From: Betaproteobacteria bacterium
Lineage (GTDB): Bacteria; Pseudomonadota; Gammaproteobacteria; Burkholderiales; Usitatibacteraceae
Reading direction: 5' to 3'
DNA length: 64,000 nucleotides
Assembly: GCA_016711875.1 (NCBI GenBank)
Contig: JADJSD010000006.1
Span: 227,348 to 291,347 of the forward strand
Below the pieces are notes generated by a model. It was not told the origin of the DNA. It saw only the letters and a list, made by a program, of their open reading frames with translations, and did not search any database. Made by a program: the position numbers and the translations under genes. Every line of letters begins with the position of its first letter. The stretch's first letter is position 1. This document shows, in pieces, positions 29,129 to 37,240 of the stretch.

Positions 29129-29815
29129 CTAGTAGGACCTCGAGATCTCGTCGAGCACCAGGCGCTTCAACTGCTCGCGCCCGAAGGTGGGCATCTGGCG
29201 GCCGTTCACGAAGTACTCCGGCGTCTTGGTCACCTTGAGGGCGGAGGCGTCCTCGCGGTCCTTCGCGAGGTTCTCGAGCACCTTCGGCGATTTCATGTCC
29301 GCCTCGAGGCGCGCCCAGTCGAGGGACACGTTCGCGAGGGCCTTGCGCGCGAGGGCGGGCTGCGCGACGTGATCGACCGTCCACAGGTCCTGCGTGGCGA
29401 GCAGGGTCTCGAGCACCGGCCAGTACTTGTCCTGCAGGCGGCTCGCCTCGATCATCGCGGCCACCTGGTCCGCGCCGCGGTGCAGCGGCACGAGCCGGAT
29501 GGAGACGCGGATGCGGGCCGGGTTCTCGGCCATGAGCTGCTTGATGAACGGATAGAGCGCGGCGCAGGTTTCGCAGGCGGGGTCCAGGAACTCGACGACG
29601 TGCACCTTCGCGCCCGGCTCGCCGATCATGGGCGCGTGGGCGCTCTCGAGCGCCGGATTGCGTGCCGGGTTCGGGCCCTGCAGCACGAGGACGATGACCG
29701 CGACGATCGCGATGACGAGGACGACGGCGATGCCGGCGATGATCTTGCCGGTGGCCGAGGGGGGCGCGGCGGCTTCGGGGGCCTCGGCGCGACGGGACTT
29801 CGATTTCTTGCTCAT
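29129..29815 (-). CDS. DsbA-family thioredoxin-fold protein with CETC motif
   Basis: The 228-residue protein is anchored by one helix (about 25-47) after a basic cytoplasmic tail, with a DsbA/Com1-type thioredoxin domain outside. The active site is CETC in FLDPACETCAALYPF, instead of the CPHC of DsbA, and the cis-Pro loop is KVTKTPEYFVNG. A CxxC with an acidic first inner residue suggests a reductant or isomerase bias. It is encoded immediately upstream of the glutaredoxin-CcdA fusion (stop touching start region), which is the probable electron donor. Confidence 0.85.
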   Translation of the reverse strand: MSKKSKSRRAEAPEAAAPPSATGKIIAGIAVVLVIAIVAVIVLVLQGPNPARNPALESAHAPMIGEPGAKVHVVEFLDPACETCAALYPFIKQLMAENPARIRVSIRLVPLHRGADQVAAMIEASRLQDKYWPVLETLLATQDLWTVDHVAQPALARKALANVSLDWARLEADMKSPKVLENLAKDREDASALKVTKTPEYFVNGRQMPTFGREQLKRLVLDEISRSY

Positions 29816-29912
29816 GGAATGCTCCTGGTGCGGGCCGCGCGGGCAGCCCGTTCGATGCGGTTCGTGCGATGGCCGTCGGCGTGCGAAGCGCAAGGGCCGG
29901 CCGGGGCGATCC

Positions 29913-30263
29913 TCAGGGAGCGGGCCCGGATGGCGGTCGCAGCGGTTCGCTCGGCACCGGGGAGGTGATGCGGCAGGGGTGCGTGCTGTCGCCGGCCCCG
30001 GTTTCCAGCAGGCCGACGCCCACGGGCAGGCCGGTGAGGGCGGTGAGCCCCAGGCCATGGCAGTTGGAGCAATCCGAGCCGCATTGCACGTCGCGCGTCT
30101 CGACATCGCCGCAGCAACCGGCCGGCTCGGTGGATTCGTCGTGGTCGGCCGCTTGCGCCGCGGCCTGGACGACGGTGTCGCTCGAGCAATCGACGGCCAC
30201 GCCCGCCCACGAGGGCGTGAGGGGCACGATGGCGAGCAGCAGGCAGGCGAGCAGTTTGCGCAC
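29913..30263 (-). CDS. small exported Cys-rich protein, unknown
   Basis: GTG 30263 opens a signal peptide (KLLACLLLAIVPLTPSWA). The mature protein of about 95 residues contains six cysteines in CCGDVETRDVQCGSDCSNCH (including CSNCH, which resembles a haem or metal site), plus others near each end. An ATG at 30341 in frame would bury the signal peptide behind 26 extra residues, so the GTG is preferred. Its place ahead of DsbA-like and CcdA-like genes suggests that its cysteines are a client of that redox pathway or bind a metal. No family is recognised. Confidence 0.6.
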   Translation of the reverse strand: MRKLLACLLLAIVPLTPSWAGVAVDCSSDTVVQAAAQAADHDESTEPAGCCGDVETRDVQCGSDCSNCHGLGLTALTGLPVGVGLLETGAGDSTHPCRITSPVPSEPLRPPSGPAP

Positions 30264-30349
30264 GCGACGATTGTCGCTGCTGCCGGCCTGTTGCGCTTGA
30301 TCGGCGGCAAACCCGGATGGGCCGTGGGCCTTTGGCCGCATGGCCGGCC

Positions 30350-32221
30350 TCAGGCCCCGCGCTGCGCGTCCTGCAGCCGTCGCATCCGGCGCCACAGCGT
30401 CGCGCGGCTGATCCCCAGGCTCTGCGCGGCGCGGGCCACGCGCCCGCCGGATTCTTCGAGCGCCTTGCGCACGCGCTCCGCCTCGCCCGAGAGCGCGAGG
30501 CGATCGACCGCAGGGGGCGCGTCCTCGAGGAGCCCGTTCACGATCTTCGCCGTCAGCGTGCCCGATCGCACCGTCGCCGCCACGCGCGCCATGGCGTTCT
30601 GCAGCTCGCGCACGTTGCCCGGCCACTCGTGCTGCTCGAGCGCGCGCACGGCCGAGGGCGCGAGCTTCGGCCCCTCGCCCGAACGGTGGGACTGCGCGAG
30701 GAACTTCGCGGCCAGCATCGCGATGTCCTCGCGGCGGTGGCGCAGCGCGGGCAGGCGCAGCTGCAGCACGTCGAGCCGGTAGTAGAGGTCGTCGCGGAAG
30801 CGCCCGTCGGCGACGAGCTTCCTCAGGTTCTTGTTGGTGGCGGCGACGACGCGCACGTCCACCGGGATCACCTGGTCGCTGCCCAGGCGCATCACCTTCT
30901 TCTCCTGCAGCACGCGCAGCAGCCGGCCCTGCGTGGTCGGGTCCATCTCGGCGATCTCGTCCAGGAAGATCGTGCCGCCGTGGGCCAGCTCGAAGAGGCC
31001 CGCCTTGCCCTTGGGGCTCGCGCCGGTGAAGGCGCCGGGCACGTAGCCGAAGAGTTCGCTCTCCAGAAGGCTTCCCGGAAGCGCCGCGCAGTTCACCGCG
31101 ACGAAGGCGCCCTCGCGGCGCGGGCTCGCGTTGTGGATGCCCTGCGCGAAAAGCTCCTTGCCCGTGCCCGTCTCGCCCTGGATGAGCACGGTGTCCTGCG
31201 TGAGCGCGAAGTCCTCCGCGAGCGTGAGCGCCTCGTGCAGCGCGGGGCTGCGGCCCAGGATGTCCGCGAAGCGCGCCGTGGCGACGTGGCCCGTCGCGAG
31301 GATGCGCTTGCGCACGGAAGCCTCCAGCCGCTGGATCTGGCGCACGTCGTGGAAGGTGGCGAGGGCCCCCACGGTCTCGCCGTCCACGCGGATGGGGATC
31401 GTGTCGCACACGAGGTCCTGGTCGAAGAGGTGCTCGATGCGGCCCTCTTCTCCCGCGCCGCTCGCGAGCACCTGCTCGAGCGCGAGCCGCGGCCAGAGGA
31501 CCGCGACGGGCCGGCCGATGGCGTCCTCCTCGCCCACGCGCAGCATGCGCGCCGCCCGGGGGTTGATCACCGTGACGATGCCTTCGCGATCCACCGCGAG
31601 CACGCCGTTCTCGCTGCCGGTGACCACCGCGCGCAGCAACTGCCCCTTCGCGCGCTCCACCGCGCGGGCGCGGACGATGCGCTTGGCCTCGTCCACGGCC
31701 GCGAGGATGCCCTGGGCCACCGCCTCCACGGGCTGGCACGCCATGCCCATGTTCCGCGCGATCTCCGCCGTGATGTAGCCGCCGACGATGATGCCCGCGC
31801 CCTCGTCCCGGGCCTGCTCGACCGCGGGCGCGATGTCCTCCTCGCGGTGCAGCTCGTGCAGGGTGACGGTGACGCCCAGCATGTGGCCGATCTCGAGCGC
31901 CCCCGCCGACATGGGCGGGAAGGCGATGACCGCGATGTGCCGCGACTTGGCCCTCGCCTTGTGGATCGCGGTCATCAAGGTGACGGCGGAGGTGGAGATG
32001 TCCACCACGGAAAGATCCGGCAGCCGGCTCGCGACCAGGCGCGCCGTGGCGCCGCGGGAGATGACCACTTCCACGCCCTCGGCCATGAGGCCGCGGGCCA
32101 CCTCGACGGCCTCGCCCATGAGCCCCTTCGTGATGCGCACGTCCTCGTGGCGGCCCTTGAGCGTTTCACGCGCCAGTTCGAGCATCCCGGCGTCGAGGGA
32201 GAGCAATGCGATCGTGGCCAT
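30350..32221 (-). CDS. PrpR-like sigma-54-dependent activator
   Basis: The 623-residue protein has an N-terminal PrpR_N sensor (about 1-170), a PAS domain (~195-300) and an AAA+ sigma-54 interaction domain. The latter shows Walker A GETGTGKE, the loop PGAFTGAS and Walker B GGTIFLDEIAEMD. It ends with a Fis-type HTH (ARAAQSLGISRATLWRRMRR). PrpR proteins sense 2-methylcitrate or related acids. ATG 32221 is used, with AAGGA upstream; longer starts have no ribosome site. It diverges from the DASS transporter and tartrate-dehydratase genes, whose promoter is of the sigma-54 kind, so C4 dicarboxylates are its likely cue here. Confidence 0.88.
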   Translation of the reverse strand: MATIALLSLDAGMLELARETLKGRHEDVRITKGLMGEAVEVARGLMAEGVEVVISRGATARLVASRLPDLSVVDISTSAVTLMTAIHKARAKSRHIAVIAFPPMSAGALEIGHMLGVTVTLHELHREEDIAPAVEQARDEGAGIIVGGYITAEIARNMGMACQPVEAVAQGILAAVDEAKRIVRARAVERAKGQLLRAVVTGSENGVLAVDREGIVTVINPRAARMLRVGEEDAIGRPVAVLWPRLALEQVLASGAGEEGRIEHLFDQDLVCDTIPIRVDGETVGALATFHDVRQIQRLEASVRKRILATGHVATARFADILGRSPALHEALTLAEDFALTQDTVLIQGETGTGKELFAQGIHNASPRREGAFVAVNCAALPGSLLESELFGYVPGAFTGASPKGKAGLFELAHGGTIFLDEIAEMDPTTQGRLLRVLQEKKVMRLGSDQVIPVDVRVVAATNKNLRKLVADGRFRDDLYYRLDVLQLRLPALRHRREDIAMLAAKFLAQSHRSGEGPKLAPSAVRALEQHEWPGNVRELQNAMARVAATVRSGTLTAKIVNGLLEDAPPAVDRLALSGEAERVRKALEESGGRVARAAQSLGISRATLWRRMRRLQDAQRGA

Positions 32222-32235
32222 GGTCCTTGCCTGTC

Positions 32236-32282
32236 GAAACGGAACGAAACGTCCTGAAACCGATTGGAACATGGACGTTCCA
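32236..32282. promoter_or_regulatory. candidate upstream activator sites for the PrpR-like protein
   Basis: Just upstream of the activator gene lie three GAAAC repeats spaced ten bases apart (32236-32260) and a perfect inverted repeat TGGAAC-N6-GTTCCA (32265-32282). They stand about 50-100 bp ahead of the sigma-54 promoter at 32331, the normal range for enhancer sites. Binding by the adjacent activator is inferred. Confidence 0.5.
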
Positions 32283-32330
32283 CGGACCGACTGCGCGAAA
32301 TCAAACGCTTGATTCATCGCATGATTTTTT

Positions 32331-32347
32331 CTGGCCCGCTTTGTGCA
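32331..32347 (+). promoter_or_regulatory. sigma-54 (-24/-12) promoter
   Basis: CTGGCCCGCTTTGTGCA matches the -24/-12 consensus YTGGCACGNNNNTTGCW except at two positions and keeps the essential GG and GC spaced correctly. It lies 78 bp upstream of the transporter start at 32425 and is transcribed divergently from a sigma-54-dependent activator gene. The pairing strongly supports the site. Confidence 0.75.
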
Positions 32348-32424
32348 GGACTCCCGGTGACCGGGCGTGCGGCGCTGGAAAAGGCGCACCCCGCTGGGGA
32401 TCGAACCACCAAGGAGCCAAGAAG

Positions 32425-33861
32425 ATGAAACTCGACTGGAAAGCCGTCGCCCCGCTCGCACTGGGCGCGATCATTTACTTCTCGCCCGCGCCCGCCGGGC
32501 TCGAGCCGATCGCGTGGAACTACTTCGCGCTGTTCGTCACCGTCATCGCCGGCCTGATCCTCGAGCCCATTCCGGCCGCCGCCATCGGCCTCATCGGCGT
32601 CACCTTCGCCTCGGCGATGATGATGGTGCCCGCCAAGGCCGGCGCGCCCGTGGTCCTGGCCGACGGCCTGAAGTTCGCCCTCGGCGGCTTCTCGAACGGC
32701 GTGGTGTGGCTCATCTTCACGGCCTACATGTTCTCGCTGGGCTACGAGAAGACGGGGCTGGGCAAGCGCGTCTCGCTCCTGCTCATCAAGCTGCTGGGCA
32801 AGCGCACGCTCGGCCTGGGCTACGCGGTCGCGTTCGCGGACCTCGCGGTGGCACCCTTCACGCCGTCGAACACGGCGCGAAGCGGCGGCATCATCTTCCC
32901 GATCCTGAAGAACATCCCGCCCCTTTACGGCAGCACGCCCGAATCGGGCCGCCGCAAGATCGGCAGCTACCTGATGTGGACGGCGATGGCGACCACGTGC
33001 GTGACGAGCAGCATGTTCCTCACCGCGCTCGCGCCGAACCTCCTCGCGATCGACATCCTGCAGAAGACGACGAAGCTCACGGTCGACTGGACCGAGTGGT
33101 TCGTCGCCATGGCACCCGCCTGCATCCTGCTCTTCCTGCTCGTGCCCTGGCTCGTCTACGTGATCTACCCGCCCGAAGTGAAGGAAAGCGCCGACGCGCC
33201 CAAGTGGGCCGGCGCCGAGCTCGAGAAGATGGGCAAGATCACGATGCCCGAGATCATCATGGCCTCGCTCGCCATCATGGCGCTGATGCTGTGGATCTTC
33301 GGCGGCAAGCGCTTCGATGCCACCACCGTCGCCCTCATGGGCCTGTGCCTGATGATCCTCACCCGCGTCATCACCTGGGAGGACGTGAGCGGCCACAAGA
33401 CGGCCTGGAACGTGCTCGTGTGGTTCGCGACGCTCGTCGCGCTGGCCGGCGGCCTCGCGAACGTCGGCTTCCTCGCGTGGTTCGCCAAGGCCATGGCCGC
33501 CTCGATGGCGGGCCTTTCCATCGGCGCCCTCATCATCGGCTTCGTGCTCATCTTCTACTTCGTGCACTACATGTTCGCCTCGCTCACGGCGCACACCACG
33601 GCCCTCATGCCCGTGATGCTCGCCACCGCGATGGCCGTGCCCGACATGCCGATGAAGACGCTGGGCCTGCTGCTCTTCGGCACGCTCGGCCTCATGGGCA
33701 TCCTCACCCCGTACGCCACGGGCCCGAGCCCGATCTACTACGGCTGCGGTTACATCAGCCGCAAGGAATACTGGACGCTCGGCGCCGTCTTCGGCGTGAT
33801 CTTCATCGCCGTGTTCCTGGGCGTGACCTACCCGTACCTGATGTTCATGGGCAAGGTCTGA
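32425..33861 (+). CDS. DASS/SLC13-family dicarboxylate (tartrate/succinate-type) transporter
   Basis: The 478-residue protein has about 12-14 hydrophobic segments and typical DASS motifs: PFTPSNTARSGGIIFP near residue 150, VTSSMFLTALAPN, and the second-half repeat SLTAHTTALMPVM and PYATGPSPIYYGCGYI. It resembles the TtdT/CitT branch exchanging C4 dicarboxylates or tartrate. An AAGGAG ribosome site precedes ATG 32425. The next two genes encode a class-I fumarase-like TtdAB, so it is likely an uptake antiporter for the dehydratase substrate. It is expressed from the sigma-54 promoter. Confidence 0.85.
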   Translation: MKLDWKAVAPLALGAIIYFSPAPAGLEPIAWNYFALFVTVIAGLILEPIPAAAIGLIGVTFASAMMMVPAKAGAPVVLADGLKFALGGFSNGVVWLIFTAYMFSLGYEKTGLGKRVSLLLIKLLGKRTLGLGYAVAFADLAVAPFTPSNTARSGGIIFPILKNIPPLYGSTPESGRRKIGSYLMWTAMATTCVTSSMFLTALAPNLLAIDILQKTTKLTVDWTEWFVAMAPACILLFLLVPWLVYVIYPPEVKESADAPKWAGAELEKMGKITMPEIIMASLAIMALMLWIFGGKRFDATTVALMGLCLMILTRVITWEDVSGHKTAWNVLVWFATLVALAGGLANVGFLAWFAKAMAASMAGLSIGALIIGFVLIFYFVHYMFASLTAHTTALMPVMLATAMAVPDMPMKTLGLLLFGTLGLMGILTPYATGPSPIYYGCGYISRKEYWTLGAVFGVIFIAVFLGVTYPYLMFMGKV

Positions 33862-33928
33862 CCTTCCCCGGGGTGGCGCGCCCGCGACCGGCGGGACGCC
33901 ACCCCTCCTTCCCGACTGGAGAGAACGC

Positions 33929-34867
33929 ATGAACATGCCCGCATCGGCATCGGGGACGGCATTGGCGCCCGACAAGGAGCAAGCCGCGCGCCAGCTCACC
34001 GACATCATGGCGAAGTTCACCGGCTACGTCGGCAAGCGATTGCCGCAGGACGTGCTCGACAAGCTCGCCGAGTTGCGCGCGCGCGAGACGAAGCCCCTGG
34101 CCAAGGTGGTCTACGACTCGATGTTCGACAACCTGGAGAAGGCGGACCGGCTGGACAGGCCCTGCTGCCAGGACACCGGCGCCCTGCAGTATTTCGTGCG
34201 CGCCGGCGCCGGCTTTCCGCTGCTGGGCGAGCTGAAGGCCATTCTCGGTGACGCGGTGCGCCAGGCCACGAAGGACGCGCCGCTGCGCCACAACGCGGTG
34301 GAGACCTTCGTCGAGAAGAACACCGGCACGAACACCGGCACCAACATCCCGTGGATCGACTGGGAGATCGTGCCCGACGACGACACCTGCACCATCGAGG
34401 TGTACATGGCCGGCGGCGGCTGCAGCCTGCCCGGTGCCGCCAAGGTGCTCATGCCCGCGGCCGGCTACGAGGGCGTGGTGCAGTTCGTGTTCGACGTGAT
34501 CACCTCCTACGGCGTGAACGCCTGCCCGCCGCTGCTCGTGGGCGTGGGCGTGTCGACGTCCGTGGAAACAGCCGCGACGCTCTCCAAGCGCGCCATCCTG
34601 CGCCCGATCGGCTCGCACCACCCCGACCCGCAGGCCGCGAAGATGGAAGCGCTCCTGGAGAAGGGCCTGAACGACGTGGGCATCGGCCCGCAGGGCATGT
34701 CGGGCAGTTCGTCCGTGATGGGCGTGCACATCGAGGCCTCAGCGCGCCATCCCTCCACCATCGGCGTGGGCGTCTCGGTGGGTTGCTGGGCGCATCGCCG
34801 CGGCACCATCCGCATCCAACCGGATCTCGCCTACGAGATCCTCTCGCACCGGGGAGCCGTCCTGTGA
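33929..34867 (+). CDS. ttdA: L(+)-tartrate dehydratase/fumarase alpha subunit
   Basis: The 312-residue protein matches the class-I hydro-lyase alpha subunit. Cysteines that ligate the [4Fe-4S] cluster lie in RPCCQDTGALQY, YMAGGGCSLPGAAK and VSVGCWAHRR. The SGSSSVMGVHIE segment is also characteristic. With TtdB it would dehydrate tartrate to oxaloacetate, or fumarate/malate in the case of a fumarase; the transporter context favours tartrate. It overlaps ttdB by 4 bp. Class-I enzymes are oxygen-sensitive. Substrate assignment is by analogy with E. coli ttdABT. Confidence 0.8.
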   Translation: MNMPASASGTALAPDKEQAARQLTDIMAKFTGYVGKRLPQDVLDKLAELRARETKPLAKVVYDSMFDNLEKADRLDRPCCQDTGALQYFVRAGAGFPLLGELKAILGDAVRQATKDAPLRHNAVETFVEKNTGTNTGTNIPWIDWEIVPDDDTCTIEVYMAGGGCSLPGAAKVLMPAAGYEGVVQFVFDVITSYGVNACPPLLVGVGVSTSVETAATLSKRAILRPIGSHHPDPQAAKMEALLEKGLNDVGIGPQGMSGSSSVMGVHIEASARHPSTIGVGVSVGCWAHRRGTIRIQPDLAYEILSHRGAVL

Positions 34868-35469
34868 AGAAGATCCTCACCACACCCATCAGGGACGAGG
34901 ACATCGCCGGCCTGCGCGCGGGCGACGTGGTGTACCTCGATGGACTCCTCGTCACCTGCCGCGACGTCGGCCACCGCCGGCTCATCGAGCTGGGTCAGAA
35001 GCTGCCGGTGGACTTGCGCGGCAACGCCATCTTCCACGCCGGCCCCATCGTCGTGAAGGACGGCGACGGATGGAAGATCATCTCCATCGGCCCCACGACC
35101 TCCATGCGCATGGAAAGCTTCGAGCGGGACTTCATCCGCGAGACCGGCGTGAAGCTCATCGTGGGCAAGGGCGGCATGGGGCCCGAGACGGTGGAAGGCT
35201 GCCGGGAGAACAAGGCGCTGCATGCGGTGTTCCCCGGGGGCTGCGCCGTGCTGGCGGCCACGCAGGTGGAAAAAATCGAGCGTGTCGAGTGGCTGGACCT
35301 GGGCATGCCCGAGGCGCTGTGGGTTTGCCGCGTGAAGGAATTCGGCCCGCTCATCATCTCCATCGACACGCACGGCAACAACCTCTTCGAGACCAACAAG
35401 GCGGAGTTCAACCGGCTGAAGGTGCCGGCCATCGCGGAAATCTCGAAGGAGGTGCGCTTCATCCGGTAG
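34864..35469 (+). CDS. ttdB: L(+)-tartrate dehydratase/fumarase beta subunit
   Basis: The 201-residue protein is the class-I hydro-lyase C-terminal (beta) subunit. It has the opening TTPIRDEDIAGLRAGDVVYL, FHAGPIVVK, IGPTTSMRME, IVGKGGMG and EALWVCRVKEFGPLI. The GTG start overlaps the ttdA stop (GTGA), giving coupled translation and equal subunits. In other systems the equivalent protein contributes to the substrate pocket. End of the operon: no further gene follows on this strand within 1.2 kb. Confidence 0.85.
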   Translation: MKKILTTPIRDEDIAGLRAGDVVYLDGLLVTCRDVGHRRLIELGQKLPVDLRGNAIFHAGPIVVKDGDGWKIISIGPTTSMRMESFERDFIRETGVKLIVGKGGMGPETVEGCRENKALHAVFPGGCAVLAATQVEKIERVEWLDLGMPEALWVCRVKEFGPLIISIDTHGNNLFETNKAEFNRLKVPAIAEISKEVRFIR

Positions 35470-35511
35470 GCCGGGCGCCCGGCCCCGGGGAGCGCGGCGG
35501 CGGGTGGCCGC

Positions 35512-36654
35512 CTAAGGGCGCAGCCAGCCGCGCTTCGAGGCGTGGTATGCCAGGATGCCGAAGACCACGGCCACGCCCACGTGGATCACGGTGAAAGCTG
35601 CCGTGGTGAGCAGCACGAAGCGCCCCACGCGCTCGTTTCCCGATTCGCGGCTGGAAAGGGCGAGTTCCGCGCCGGCGAGAAAGAGGATCACGCCCAGTAC
35701 CGGCGGCGGGAAGAGGCGCAGCAGCACGCCCACGGAATCCGCGAAGAAGAGGCCCAGCACGACGAGCAGCGCGCCCACCATCACCGTGGCGCCGCCCGTG
35801 CGCGCGCCGAACTTCATGTGCCCGGCCATGCCGCCCGCGCCGTGGCACACGGGCACGCCGCCCACCGCGCTCGTCCAGGCGTTGGCGAGGCCGGTGGAAA
35901 TCGCGATGCCGCGCTCGGCCACGGGGCGATCGGGGAAGTGGCGGTTGTTCTCGTCCTTGATGGCGACGAGGGCGTTGCCGAAGGTGAGGGGCAGCTGCGG
36001 CAGGGCGAGGAGCACCGCGCCCAGCCACAGGTCGTTCATCGTGAGCGCGGGCCAGGCGAAGGCGGGCAGCCTGAAGCCCGGCCGAACCGCGGCGAGTTGC
36101 TGCGCGACGGCCGGGTCCTGCACGACGGCCATGACGGCCCCGGCGATGAGCAGGATCGGCATGACGGCGAGCCGCGCGTTGGCGAGGAGCGCGAAGGCGA
36201 GGAGTGGCGCGGCCACCCACACGCCGGCCGACATGAAGCGGATGCCCTCGAGCATGAAGCTGAAGCCCAGGCCGAGCACGACGCCCAGCAGCGCCGGCCG
36301 CGGGATCCACCCGGCCACCTTCTTCGCGAGCCCGGTGGCGCCCAGCACGAGCCAGATGAGCCCGGTGACGAGGCCCGAGCCCACCACCATCCCCGGCGTC
36401 ACGGCCGCGATGCCCGCCGCCTGCGTGGCCGCCGCCGCGCCGATGGCCTTCATCGGCTGCACGGGAAACGGGGTGCGGTACCACAGGCCGGTGGCGACCA
36501 TCGCGCCGCCGAAGCCCAGCAGCACGCCCACCGGGTCCATCTTCACGATGGCCAGGTAGGCGACCAGGAAGGGGACGAGCGTGCCCAGGTCGCCGAACGC
36601 GCCGGACAGTTCGGCGAGGTCGTAGCGGTTGCGCGAGGCGGCGGGGGCGTTCAT
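35512..36654 (-). CDS. MOT1-like molybdate/sulfate permease
   Basis: The 380-residue membrane protein has two similar halves of the MFS_MOT1 type. The first is LAELSGAFGDLGTLVPFLVA with PFPVQPMKAIGAAA, and the second is LALPQLPLTFGNALVAIKDE with VCHGAGGMAGHMKFGARTGG. About 10-11 hydrophobic segments are visible. The family transports molybdate in plants and algae; bacterial members are annotated as putative sulfate or molybdate transporters. No molybdenum cofactor gene is adjacent. It is divergent from a cytochrome gene. Confidence 0.8.
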   Translation of the reverse strand: MNAPAASRNRYDLAELSGAFGDLGTLVPFLVAYLAIVKMDPVGVLLGFGGAMVATGLWYRTPFPVQPMKAIGAAAATQAAGIAAVTPGMVVGSGLVTGLIWLVLGATGLAKKVAGWIPRPALLGVVLGLGFSFMLEGIRFMSAGVWVAAPLLAFALLANARLAVMPILLIAGAVMAVVQDPAVAQQLAAVRPGFRLPAFAWPALTMNDLWLGAVLLALPQLPLTFGNALVAIKDENNRHFPDRPVAERGIAISTGLANAWTSAVGGVPVCHGAGGMAGHMKFGARTGGATVMVGALLVVLGLFFADSVGVLLRLFPPPVLGVILFLAGAELALSSRESGNERVGRFVLLTTAAFTVIHVGVAVVFGILAYHASKRGWLRP

Positions 36655-36722
36655 GGTGGGCCGATGATAGCTGCCCGGTGCGATTCGCGGGTACGCTCGA
36701 CTCCCTCGAGAACCCGCAAGGA

Positions 36723-37196
36723 ATGCCCGTGACCGCCCGCCTCGCCGCATCACTCATCGTTTTCATCGCTGCAGGCTGCGCCTCGATGCCCGGCCACGAC
36801 CACGCCGGCCACGCCGCGCCCGCACCGGACGCGCGGGTGGCCGTCGATTTCCCCGAGCCGCTTCGCACGCACACGCTCGCCAACATGCGAGACCACCTGC
36901 TCGCCCTCCAGGAGATCCAGCAGGCGCTCGCGACGGGCGCGACCGACAAGGCATCGCAGGTGGCGGAGGCGCGCCTGGGCATGACCTCCCTCCAGGCCCA
37001 CGGCGCGCACGACGTGGCGAAGTTCATGCCCGAGGGCATGCAGTCGATCGGCACGCAGATGCACCGCAGCGCCAGCCGCTTCGCGGTGGAGGCGACCAAC
37101 GCGGGCGTAACGGGTGACGTGAAGCCGGCGCTCGGCGCCCTGGCGATCGTGACGGCGCAATGCGTGGCCTGCCACGCGGGCTACCGGATGAAGTAA
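36723..37196 (+). CDS. c-type cytochrome lipoprotein (cytochrome c'-like)
   Basis: The 157-residue product has a lipoprotein-type signal (SLIVFIAAGC, lipobox IAAGC), a His-rich linker (GHDHAGHAA), an all-helical region and a single haem motif CVACHAGYRMK at the extreme C-terminus. A C-terminal CxxCH with upstream helices is the hallmark of cytochrome c'. It could bind NO or serve electron transfer in the periplasm. ATG 36723 with AAGGA upstream is preferred over GTG 36678, which would hide the signal. It precedes the FixL-like kinase by 44 bp. Confidence 0.75.
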   Translation: MPVTARLAASLIVFIAAGCASMPGHDHAGHAAPAPDARVAVDFPEPLRTHTLANMRDHLLALQEIQQALATGATDKASQVAEARLGMTSLQAHGAHDVAKFMPEGMQSIGTQMHRSASRFAVEATNAGVTGDVKPALGALAIVTAQCVACHAGYRMK

Positions 37197-37240
37197 GACG
37201 GGGCTTGGTGGTTGCGTGTCATTGGCCGGACAATCCCGCC

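Noticed and set aside
32222..32461. Upstream extension of the PrpR-like gene
   Set aside because: It would cover the sigma-54 promoter and activator sites and lacks a ribosome site; the family begins at the chosen ATG.
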